Source of the DNA: Monodelphis domestica
Taxonomy: Eukaryota; Chordata; Mammalia; Didelphimorphia; Didelphidae
Assembly (NCBI RefSeq): GCF_027887165.1
Contig: NC_077229.1
Coordinates: forward strand, 114,530,520-114,594,519
DNA: 64,000 nt
Direction: 5' to 3'
In this document: piece by piece, positions 47,290 through 57,239 of the stretch
Position numbering within the stretch: position 1 is the stretch's first letter
Layout: each line of letters begins with the position of its first letter
Notes under the pieces: generated by a model
The model's database searches: none
What the model saw: the letters and a program-made list of their open reading frames with translations, nothing else
What the model was told of the DNA's origin: nothing
Translations under genes and position numbers: made by a program

Positions 47290-47640
47290 ATCTAAATGAG
47301 GGTAAACAATAGCAAAGGGCTGTGAATAAATGACCTTTGAAGAACATTTGAAGGAACTTGAAATCTGAAGGGAAACTGGAGAAAATAGTCTATGATGGGG
47401 ATAGGAGAGAAAAAGTCTTCAAGGAAATGGGAAGAGAATAGAATAGAGGCAATGACTAGAAGTTTAAAACACACTAGGGTAGACTTTCATATTTGGAAAG
47501 ATTTCTTATTGAATATAGCCAAAAGAAAATGGAATATGCTAGTTAAGGAGCTCAGTGCTTCCCTTCATTGGAAATCCTCAAGCAAAGGCTATGTGATCAT
47601 TTGGTACAATGTGGAGTAGATTATTGTTCAGGTATGTGTC
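47290..47640 (+). mobile_element. CR1-clade LINE 3' fragment, continuation
   Basis: 'gaaggaacttgaaatctgaa' and 'cattggaaatcctcaagcaa' then 'aggctatgtgatcattt', the end of a CR1/L3-type copy. Confidence 0.65.
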
Positions 47641-47859
47641 ATAAGAGGCTTCTAAGTTCTGTTGTGACTTTGACATGCTTGCTTCCATCTATTTTCTATT
47701 CCAGTAGCATAAAGTTCTGGCCTAGAGGTATAAAAAATACTAAGTTCCATCCTTGGGTTTAAAAAAACCCACTGGGTAGATATATCATGGAGGATATGTG
47801 GTTTAAACACTGTGTATGGGAAAATACTTGAGAGCTTTAGTGATTATTTGCTCATTGTT

Positions 47860-48410
47860 ACAATGTGGCAGCCAAAAGAGTTAATGTGATTTTATGCTTT
47901 ATTAATAAGATCTTGAGGTCCAGAATAAGTGAGGTGATGAATCCCACTGTCCCTTAACCTCTTAATGCCATGTGTAGAGTACTACGACCATCCCAGTACA
48001 AGGAAAAGTCACAGTTTTTCATGAATACTGACAAGCTAGAATTTGTACAAAGGAGAGTGGCCAGGTTAGTTAACTAATTATAACCACCATGTGAATGTGG
48101 GCAATTTGGGATGCTGAACTCAAATTAGAGTAAACTCAGGGAAAGCATACTAGCTGCTGGCAAATATTGAAAGGAATATCATATGAAAGTGGGATTAGAC
48201 TTGTTTAGTTTATGTTCAAAGAGAAGAACTAGCTAATAAGAACAGGAGAAACAAGTTTCTCCTCAACATAAGTACAAATTTCTTAACAATTAGAGGTGCC
48301 CCCAAATAGAATGAGTTTCCATGATAAAATAACTACTAGTCATTCATGTAGATAGGAATCTTGTTTAGGTGTCATTTAGACCAAGCCTACAATTCTAAGA
48401 GAGTATGATT
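47860..48410 (+). mobile_element. CR1-clade LINE 3' fragment
   Basis: 'aatgtggcagccaaaagagt', 'acaaaggagagtggccaggt', 'gggattagacttgtttagtt' and 'ttcttaacaattagaggtgc'. A second copy in tandem with the one above. Confidence 0.75.
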
Positions 48411-48790
48411 TTATCCTTCCATAAAATAAGTGCAAGATAGTCAGAACAAGTACTCTTTTGGCAAGGCTGAGAAGTTGGAAGGAGAATAGGGTATTGAGGC
48501 ACACAGTATGTTGGCATCAAGGCAATTAAAACACACAAAAGACATCTAGAAACAAAATCAGAGCTAAATTGCAGACTAATGGGGATCTGTGGATCTACCA
48601 TATTTTGATGATCTTCCTCTGTCTTTGTTTCTGTCTCTGTCTTTGTTTCTCCTCTCCCTATCCCTCCTCTACTCTCCTCCTCTCCTCTTCTTGTTCTTGT
48701 TCTTGTTCTTGTTCTTCTTCTCTCTCTCTCTCTTCATCTTGTCAAGGTCTAATGCTTAGAAGAATCAAGACAGTCATAATTTACTGATAG
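48411..48790. repeat. Mostly unassigned, with a polypyrimidine tract
   Basis: 48615-48745 is almost all C and T, including four TTGTTC units near 48690-48715 and a (TC)n run. No gene seen. Confidence 0.7.
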
Positions 48791-49122
48791 TTTTGTTGAA
48801 TGAACTTCCTTGGACAGGGAACTTTACCTCTCTGGGCCTGAGTTTACTCATCTTTAACATAAGGAAGCTATAAATAGTCTGTAAATTTTCTGTTACTCTT
48901 CACAGTTTTTTAGTTTGTAAATCTGTCTGTGCTTCCTATTGTATACTCTCCCATATCTAGCACTTTACTAACCATTTAGTAAACAATCCAAACTTGAAAA
49001 GTTGAGCCATATTACCCATATTTGACCATTTGATTTAATAATGGAAATAATATATATCTGAATACTTAGAAGAGTAGGATTACTCACACTTCTACTTTTC
49101 TTCCCACATAAGAATTCTTATG

Positions 49123-49315
49123 GAGAGGGCTAGCTAAGTAATACAATGGGTAGAGTACCAGGCCTGGAGTCAAGAGGACCTGGATTCAAATATCTAGCCT
49201 CAGTTACTTCCTAACTGTGTAACCCTGGGGAAATCACTTAACCCTAATTACCTAATCCTTTCCATTCCTCTATCTTAGAAATGATACTAACAGAGAAATA
49301 AGGGTTTAAAAAATT
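49123..49315 (+). mobile_element. tRNA-headed SINE
   Basis: 'taccaggcctggagtcaaga', 'ggacctggattcaaatatct' and 'gtgtaaccctggggaaatca'; diverged tail. Confidence 0.8.
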
Positions 49316-49674
49316 AACTCTTATAAGGGAATAAATTATGGAATCTCAATCAATTTGACAATGCCCAGAAGAAAATAAGATGATAACTATATCACTTTTT
49401 AAAGGAATCATCTAAAGAATCTAATGTTTGTAACAGAGTAATGAGACTGGATGATAGAAGATAAGGAATCAATAATCATACAATGTTTTAACATGAGCCA
49501 AATAATAATGACAATGACAATTTTTTTAATAGTCAAAGATTTTCAAGCTGCTTCTTCAGCTCTCATTTGATTTTCACAATAACTCCATGGGATTGCACTA
49601 TTTATTACACCATTTTTACAGATCTGATTTCTTCTCTATATGATAAATTTGCCAAATGTGACAAGATGGGTCTA

Positions 49675-50180
49675 AGCAATGGTTTTGGTGAGTACAGAGC
49701 TGAACAGAGACTGGCAGGGAGAATTGAGCACCATATTTTAGGAAGGCAACTGATAAGCTAGGGAATATTTGGAGGAGACAACCAGGTTGGCAAAGAGTCT
49801 CAAATTAATTTATCATGTAATTAGTTGAAGAGACTGGAGATGATTAGCTTAGAAATCAATAGATTTAAGGGAAACATGGCTAATTGTCTTCAAGTTTGTC
49901 AAGTGGAAATATAGATTCTACTCACCTTCTTTGGCTCCAAAATGCATAACTAGGAGCATTGGATAGGAAACACAAATAGGCAAATTTGAGGTTCAGAAAA
50001 ACTTTGTAGCCATTACAGATGTCAGAAATGGAATGGGATGCCTTGGAAAGTAGTAAGTGGCCCCTCACTTCAAAGGAGTCTTCAGGAAGAGTCTAGGTGA
50101 CAACTTGTTGGGTATGTTATATAAAGTATTATTTTTCAAGTGTGGAATAGACTACATGGCCATTTAAGTTTCTTCTAACT
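49675..50180 (+). mobile_element. CR1-clade LINE 3' fragment
   Basis: 'aattgtcttcaagtttgtca', 'gaaaaactttgtagccatta', 'gaatgggatgccttggaaag', 'gacaacttgttgggtatgtt' give the full CR1/L3-type 3' end. Confidence 0.75.
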
Positions 50181-50229
50181 GAAAAAAAATATGGACAAGA
50201 AGAAGCCGTCATGGGTGAGTTTTAAGCAT

Positions 50230-50500
50230 AAAGTCTGAAGACCAAGGTTTGGAGAAGAGAAAGAGTACTGAACTTAAAATTATAAGACTAGGGGTTTTCT
50301 TCCCTCTCTGTAACTTTTTAACTGTGTAGCCTCAGATAAGTGATTTAACTTCTCAGAGTCTGTTATTATTTGCAAAATAGGAATAATATTTCCTATCCCA
50401 CCCTTTCAATCATGACAATACATATGGAAATGGTTTATAAGTACCTAAAATAGAGCTTAGAATAGAGTAAGTGCTTAATAAATAGTTATTATTTGATTAA
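50230..50500 (+). mobile_element. MIR-type core-SINE
   Basis: 'ctgtgtagcctcagataagt', 'ttgcaaaataggaataatat' and 'gagtaagtgcttaataaata'. Confidence 0.65.
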
Positions 50501-50579
50501 GTATAAATGGTATATGTCACTTACTATTCTCATTATCATGATCATTCACAACTCCATCAATAGTGCATTTGTGTCTCTC

Positions 50580-50960
50580 AATTTCTCCACATCCAAGAAT
50601 CCCTGTCCTTAAAGAACTTACATTCTATTGGGAGAAATAGCATGTAGACACAAAAGTAAATGCAAAATATGTCCAAAATAAATTCAAGGTAATTTCAGGT
50701 AGAGGAGGCATCAGCCCCTGAGGTAATCAAAAAATGTCCCATTTGGAAGGTGGCATTTATTTTAAGGAAACTTGAATTTCCTGTAGTAAAGACACCACAT
50801 TGCAAGCAGGGAGGACTGCCAGTGCAAAGACAAAAATGGGAGATTGTATGTAATGAGGAACAATAAGACCAATTTGGCTTGCTTGAAGTAAGTGTGACAG
50901 GGACAGGGAGTAACATATAATAAGACTGGGAAAGGAGTTTATAAGGACCAAGACTATTTG
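50580..50960 (-). mobile_element. L2-type LINE 3' region
   Basis: 'aagaacttacattctattgg', 'ttggaaggtggcatttattt' and 'gtgacagggacagggagtaa' read as an L2-type 3' region on the reverse strand. Confidence 0.6.
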
Positions 50961-51074
50961 TATAGAATTTCAAGAACCATGGGAAATTAAAATTTTTATT
51001 TTAGTGATAGATGATCCATCTAGTGTATGTTTTTCTCTTTATAAAGGTTTAGAGGGCATATGATTGAATTCAAC

Positions 51075-51245
51075 AAGAATACTGGGTTTAAAATTAGAAA
51101 ATTTAAGTTCAAATCCATCCTATGACACCTATTAATTATGTATGACTTTGGGCAAGTTATTTCATTTTAAGACTCAAATTCCACATCTATAAGATGAGTT
51201 TGGATTAAATGATCTCATCTAGTCTGAAGCAAAATTATTCAATGA
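51075..51245 (+). mobile_element. SINE relic
   Basis: 'aagttcaaatccatcctatg' and 'gactttgggcaagttatttc' with 'gagtttggattaaatgatct' tail. Confidence 0.6.
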
Positions 51246-51359
51246 TTGATACAGGAGATTTACAACAACTGTTACTATTATTAACTATTGTTAGTGTGTT
51301 AACAACTGGCATACCACATGTGTGATAATTAATAGGTGGGGATGGAGCAAATGAAATTT

Positions 51360-51545
51360 AGTGCACCAAGAAAGACTCTCTCTTAACTTTGAATTCTCAT
51401 ATGTCATTGTGCCTCTCTTAAGGCATTTGTCATTTTCTAAACTATAGTAGAATTATTTGCATATGTGTTCTATCTCTCCTCCTGGCATGTTATTTCCTCA
51501 AGGGCAAGAACTGTCTTTATTTACACTCATGTCACAGCTATTGGA
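51360..51545 (+). mobile_element. L2-type LINE terminus
   Basis: 'atttcctcaagggcaagaac' and preceding 'tcttaaggcatttgtcattt' fit the L2 end. Confidence 0.5.
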
Positions 51546-51814
51546 GAGCCTGGACAATTAATCTATTTAATATGAGAGGAAGATTTGTTGCCATTGTTCC
51601 TGATGAGTAAGACATCTCTTTTACTCTGAGGTTTCTGGTATGCAGCATATAAAAGAAGAGCCAGAATCTCTAGGCTGAATTTTTAGACTAACTGACCAAC
51701 TTTGCTAATCTTGAGATCTATGCAATGAAAGCTCAGAGAGTAAATGAGCCAGATGAGTCATCTTCATAGCTGAACAGAACACATCTTGGAGCATAGCATT
51801 CTTGGGTAATATTC

Positions 51815-51957
51815 TGTGGATGAGTAAATTGAAGAAAACCTGAAACAGAGCCAAAGGAGTAAAGTTTGCAGAAGCTGTTAATCAAGGAGAATTCTGGAAA
51901 AGAATATCACCAGATGAAGACTGTTGAAGGGAAACATCCAAACAGTTGTTGTCTCTT
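51815..51957 (+). mobile_element. LTR fragment (5' 140 bases)
   Basis: Matches the first 140 bases of the LTR at 35156 and stops where the antisense ERV pol fragment starts. Its first 20-odd bases also recur inverted at 52622-52644. Confidence 0.75.
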
Positions 51958-52644
51958 TTCTTTTGGTAATGCATATTCTGTGATCTTAGTAGTTTTTCTA
52001 TTTGATATGCAGAATACACATGTAACTTGCATCCCAGTACTATATCATATGCTTTTTTCACCATGAGAGTGGTAGTCACAATGCTTCTCAGGCAATGCAC
52101 CATCCCTTGTGTAACAGAATCGAGGATAGAACTGTAAAATGCTATAGCCCTTAAATTCAGCGCAGAATATTGTGCTAACATTCCAGAAGTGATGCTTTTA
52201 GCTTCATGGACATATAAGTGGGACTCCTTCTTATAGTCTGGTATTCTCAAAGCCAAAGCTGATAAAATAGCTCCTTTCAAATGTGATGAAGCATGCAAGT
52301 GTTCCTTGTTTAATTGCAAAGGTTCTTTAACTTCTTTCTTTGTCAAGTCAATTAAACACTTGGAAATATGAGAATACCCTACTATGTATTGTCTTGAGAA
52401 ACCAGCAACCCCTAGAAATGCTCTAAGTTCTTTCGTGATTCTAGGGATGCCTAGCTTCTATATGTCTTTTATCCTTTTATTTGAGATTTTCCTGGTGCCC
52501 CCCTCCAGGACAAATCCAAGATAGTTGACTTTAGGGAGGGCCCACTGAATCTACTCTTCTTTTTAGAAACTTTATGTCCTCTCTTATAAAGTTCTATTAA
52601 TAATTTTAATAATTTAATAATTTTCTCCAATTTACTCATCCACA
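51958..52644 (-). pseudogene. ERV fossil: pol (RT connection region), gamma-like
   Basis: A retroviral fossil on the minus strand. The translation includes a GHKVSKKK box near 52570 and an AILSALALRIPDY...LYVHE stretch near 52200-52275, as at the RT-connection/RNase H border of gamma-like pol. It is a partial and broken copy. It sits between two oppositely oriented copies of the LTR-start sequence. Confidence 0.7.
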
Positions 52645-52739
52645 ATTTCCAAAAAAGGGAAGAGAATGAAGATTAAAAACAATAAGCCTCTGAGTTTCAC
52701 TTTGTATTTTAGTGTTTTAATATATTATCTAAAAGATTG

Positions 52740-53290
52740 TTAGTGAACTAGAAAAGAAAGTGAATGAGAGTTGATACTTCTTTAGGGATAGGTCACCCCA
52801 GATTAATTTCATCATTTTTTGAAATTTTCTAAACTACTGGTCATAGAAATGCTGATAATCTAGGTTTTAGTAAAGCATTTGACAAAGTCTCACGTAATAT
52901 ATTATGGATGAGAAGGACTGCTATGGACTGAGCAATTGGGCAGTTATGTAATTCACAACTGGTTGAATGTTGAACCTAAGGAGGGGGATTAATGATTCAA
53001 TGTCAACTTCGAAAGAAATCTCTAATGAAGTTTCCCAGGGACTTGGACTTGGTCTTTTACTATTTTAACATTATTAGCAATTACTGGAATAAAAGCACAA
53101 GTGGTATATTAATAATACAGGTATATTAATAATTAATAATTATTATAATGTATTATATTTGAAGATGACATAAAGCTCTGAGGGATAGCTAATACTCTCA
53201 AAGGCTGAGTAATGACTTTAAAAATTAACATTCTAGAACAGAGGCTCTTAAAAGTTTAATTTAAAAAGATAAAATTAGACTCAGTTGGCT
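52740..53290 (+). mobile_element. CR1-clade LINE, RT fragment
   Basis: The translation at 52857-52910 reads LGFSKAFDKVSRNILW, the conserved block before the CR1/L2 RT catalytic site. Further on, 'gaagtttcccagggacttgg' (the PQG box) and 'gaagatgacataaagctctg' (the DDTK box) keep the order. Non-LTR relic with many changes. Confidence 0.7.
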
Positions 53291-53654
53291 TTTCAAGCTC
53301 AAGGTGAGGGAAGGCTGGTCAGATGACCATTTATCTGGTAAAATTTCTAGGGCTTTTTGTGGTCTATGAAGTTCAAAATGTATAAGTCATATTATAAAGC
53401 AGCCTCAGATTCTAATGCATTCTCAAAAAATACTATTTATTCTTATTTTTCTTTAAATTATTTTTTTGTTTCAAATTATCTCTCTTCCTCAACTTTCTGA
53501 GAAGGCAAACACTATAATATCAATTATACATGTAAAATCATGCAAAAACATTTCCATATTAGCCATATCATAAAAACCAAGAAAAAATAGAGTAGAAACA
53601 ATATACTTCAATATGCTGAAGATAGCATTTTTTCATCATTGTTTGGGATTGTTT
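53291..53654. other. Unassigned stretch
   Basis: No gene; AT-rich, with a phrase near 53500-53590 that resembles L1 3' text at 59890-59990. Confidence 0.35.
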
Positions 53655-53763
53655 TGGATCATTTTGAAGATTGGATTTAGCTCTTTCCTGATTGTAACAA
53701 TGAAGATACTTAGTTTGACAAAATCTTGAATGTCTTGGGAACTTAATTTCTGTGAAAACTCTT
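53655..53763 (+). mobile_element. LTR start, plus orientation
   Basis: 'gaagattggatttagctctt' to 'cttgggaacttaatttc' matches, with few changes, the reverse complement of 54590-54674. The two copies therefore face each other. Confidence 0.7.
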
Positions 53764-53802
53764 TTCTTTCTTTCTTTGTTTCTTTGTTTCTTTGTTTCTT
53801 TG

Positions 53803-53893
<91 letters not shown>
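53764..53893. repeat. (TTTC)n with TTTG variants
   Basis: About 32 tetranucleotide units; alternating TTTG/TTTC at the left part (53775-53815), pure TTTC to the right. It lies inside the inverted LTR pair. Confidence 0.97.
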
Positions 53894-53895
<2 letters not shown>

Positions 53896-53899
53896 CTCT

Positions 53900-54674
53900 C
53901 CTTTTAAACACTTTGAAACACAGCTGCAAGAGCAGGTGAATATGAAACATTTTTATTTCTCTAGTTTCTCCTTAATTTGAATTGAACACAGCTGTTTTGT
54001 TTTTTAAAAACCAAAAAGTGGCAGGACTGGGGGAAAATGTTTTCCTTTCCCTCAGGGAACAAACAACTTTAGGCAACCTTCACTAACAACACTATCTAGA
54101 TTACTCTTAGTTAGGAGTGAGGGAAACTCAGCCAGAAACTCACCACCAAACCAGACAGTAGCTTGCAGTCATGCTAAGGTGCCAAAAGGCCAGCACACTA
54201 CTATCAGCCAATTCTCTGCCGCCAAGGGTGCCAGAGAGAGGAAGTGATCCAAATGTATAGATTGTTCACCCTTGTGTCTCCTCCTCTAAATTTTCATGTC
54301 TTCCAATCACATCAAAGGCTTTTCTCCAGGACTGCCCATACTTTTAGATCTCATCTTCTTTTGATTAGATTATATCTTTAGAGTTACTTAACACTTCTTT
54401 GTTAGTTACTTGATCTTTTTGTGATTAATTTAACCTTTATAGTTACTTAACACCTTTTTGTATTAAGATCTTAAAATAGACTTAACTTAAAGTTTTAGCT
54501 TCACTATAAGGTAAGAGTTAAGTACCTTCATTGTTCAATCAGGAGATTACAACTTTATCTTCCCCTAAAGTCTAAATAGGGTGGAGTAATTTAAAGTTCC
54601 CAAGACACTCCTGATTTGGTTAAACTAGGTATCTTCATTGTTACAATCAAGAAATAGCTAAATCCAATCTTCAC
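53900..54674 (-). mobile_element. LTR, minus orientation
   Basis: The minus strand begins near TTTGTAAACTG and runs through phrases shared with the LTR at 60116-60930 ('tttatcttcccctaa', 'cacctttttgtattaagatc'). The far end is blurred by the microsatellite. Confidence 0.65.
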
Positions 54675-54699
54675 ACAGTTTACAAGTTCACCAACAGTT

Positions 54700-56170
54700 C
54701 ATTAGTGTACCTATTTTCCCAAGTCATGTTAGCGCCCAAGGAGCCAAGCTCAAGGCTCTGCTCATGGCCTTAGAGTTAGCTAAAGGAAAAAGATCTAACA
54801 TTTTTTTGGACTTGAATTATGCTTTCTCCACTGTGCATTGCTCGCCATACATATGGAAAAACAGAGGGTATAAAACTTCGGCTGGGGAACCAATTGCATA
54901 TGGCAAATTAATAGACAGTCTTATAAATGCTGTAGACTTTCCAAAAGAGGTGGTCATAATCCATTGTAAGGCACATACTCATGAAAAGGACAGAATATCC
55001 CTAGGGAATGATAGAGCAGATGTAACATCAAAATACGCTGTGAGGTTCGGACCCCACCATGTGCTGAATTTCTCTCTGAATGAAAGGCATAATCTCACTG
55101 AAGCCTATAACAGAGAAGAAATACAGTAATGGAAGGAGTAGCTAGGTGCTAAACTAATCAAAGGCATTTGGATTGCTCAAGGGGGTAGACCTATTCTCCC
55201 TAAAAAAAAAAAACTATACCAAAATCTATGCACCATAATTCATGCAAAAGGACATTATGGGGTGCAAGGGATTCTGGATACCATATAGAGGTTTTGACAG
55301 CACCAGGAATAACAACAAATGCCATTAGAACTTGTCAGGCATGTGAAACATGCAAAAAAGAATAATCAAGGACATTTTAAGAACATAGCATTGGTAGGTA
55401 GACCACTCAGCTATATGTCTTTCTAATGTATTCAAATTGATTATATCAACATGCCTAAAGACAAGGGATACAAATATGCACTGGTTATTGTGGATAGATT
55501 GAAGATGTGTTTAAGCATGTCCATCCAAGAAATATGACACAGAAAGAGTAGTGAGATTTCTATTAAAAGAGAAAATACCTAGATATGGCATTCCTGATAC
55601 CATAGACTCCGATGGGGGTCCCATTTCACTTCCCAAGTTCTACAGGAAGTCTTCAAGAATTTGGGAATTAAATGCAATCATCATTCAGTTTATCAGCCCC
55701 AAAGTTCTAGTCAGGTTGAGTGTATGAACAAAGAATTTAAGACACAGATAGATAAACTCTGTTCAGAAACACATTTAAAATGGACAGATGTTATGTCTCT
55801 TGCTTTGTTCAACATAAGAACTAGACCTAGGACTGACTTGCATATATCACCATTTGAAGTGCTATATGGTCAGCCACTTTGGCATGGTAGGACAGTAAAG
55901 CCATCATACTTGTCCATGTTAAAAAGGGAATGTGTACTTCATGAATATTTGAAATAGATACAAAGTAGATTAGACAAACTAAGAAAAATGGGTTTGTTTG
56001 TGTAAAGAATACCACTAGATTTTTCTTTGCATAAGATAAAACCAGAAGACAAAGTATGTCAAGAACTTTAATAGAGAATCTCCTACATAACCAAGATGGA
56101 TTGGTCCAACAACAGTCATAATGACAAACATCTATAACGATCCATGGTTCCATGCTTCACATGTAAAATT
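54700..56170 (+). pseudogene. ERV fossil: pol (RNase H and integrase), gamma-like
   Basis: A retroviral fossil. RNase H wording appears first (ALELAKGKRSNIF near 54770, then an ISLGNDRAD box near 55000). Integrase follows: a zinc-binding-like region near 55240-55360, an IDY core near 55440, a DSDGGPHF-like box near 55606, an NHHSVYQPQSS stretch near 55675, and an SPFEVLYGQP box near 55850. The end corresponds to the C-terminal stretch seen at 31495-32017. Several interruptions; clearly dead. Confidence 0.85.
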
Positions 56171-56242
56171 GCATGACACCTATAACATTGACATAAATGA
56201 AAATACATAAATATGGCATCTGAAATAAATAGCCCTAGTCAT

Positions 56243-56404
56243 AATCAACAACACAAATAGCCCTATCAATAATCAATAACAGTCCTTATGAATGAAAATC
56301 AACAACACAAATAGCCCTATCAATAATCAATAACAGTCCTTATGAATGAAAATCAACAACACAAATAGCCCTAGCAATAATCAATAACAGTCCTTATGAA
56401 TGAA
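56243..56404 (+). repeat. 54-bp tandem repeat, three copies
   Basis: Units start at 56243, 56297 and 56351, each 'aatcaacaacacaaatagcc...' with at most one or two differences. It directly follows the ERV integrase remnant, where an env gene might begin. 54 is a multiple of three. Confidence 0.95.
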
Positions 56405-56896
56405 AACCTTTGAATGGAAAGCTATGAAAAGAAACAGAATACAAAGATATTAAAGACAAAACAGAAATAACAGAAAAGAGAGAATTGCACATGTTAAAAT
56501 GATAACAGAAAAGCTCTGCTAAAACAAATGAAACAGCTCCGAAAATAAACATAGACAGTAAAACAGACAGCCGGGCTTTTGCTTCCTGTCCCTGTAGCTG
56601 AGTGGAGGCTTGGGTTTCCTGCCCTTGGAGCTGAGTAGAGATAAGATATCTGATCTCTGTTGTTCCTGCCTTGGTAAAAGCTACAGTGAGGTTGACTCTA
56701 CCTGCTGAGAAGTACCTTCCTTACTGAGAAGATTAAATCAAAGGAGATCTATTTAACAACTAGCCTGATCAAAAGACAGTGTTGAAGGCCTGAGACCAAT
56801 CTCAGTGCCTGGCCTAGCTGGGTTGGACTCAGTCATCATGAGTTCAGTCCTTGGCCAGCTAAATATTGTTTCATCTTATAAACCAACATGGAGGAT
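56405..56896. other. ERV-internal or LTR-proximal sequence
   Basis: GC-richer between 56560 and 56880. No env domain recognised. A longer LTR starting in this stretch is possible. Confidence 0.35.
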
Positions 56897-57167
56897 TGTC
56901 AGGTGTAAATAGTGAGGTTTGAGGAATCTTAGCCAGAGATAGGCCAGGGTTTAGGGAGCATCTAGTAAATGAAGAATTTCCCATGAGGGAAATTTAGAGG
57001 GGGGAGGCTAGTGACATTTCTTAGAGCTAGAGAACCCCTGTTCCTTAATTCTCCCTTCCTAATCCTTTGTTTCTGATCAATAAATCCCTTTTACTTGTTC
57101 ATCAACATTATCTTGGTGGCCTTATCAAGCACTCGCCTAAGTGAGTGAGACCATCAGCCTTACTTCA
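56897..57167 (+). mobile_element. LTR (tentative ends)
   Basis: Starts TGTCAGGTG, contains AATAAATCCC at 57079 and a U5-like T/C-rich end ...CTTACTTCA. It stands between pol remnants on the left and gag-like remnants on the right. Confidence 0.45.
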
Positions 57168-57239
57168 CTGAAGGGTTCTGAGGGTTCAAATATAGCTCAG
57201 TATACTGTCATTATTTCAGTTTGCTGAGCTAGAAAGGGT

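Noticed and set aside
51882-52346. A host gene of 154 codons on the minus strand
   Set aside because: The translation fits the connection region of retroviral pol, next to LTR sequence.
53636-53980. FLSF and KERK repeat frames, superficially coiled-coil or membrane proteins
   Set aside because: Products of the (TTTC)n array.
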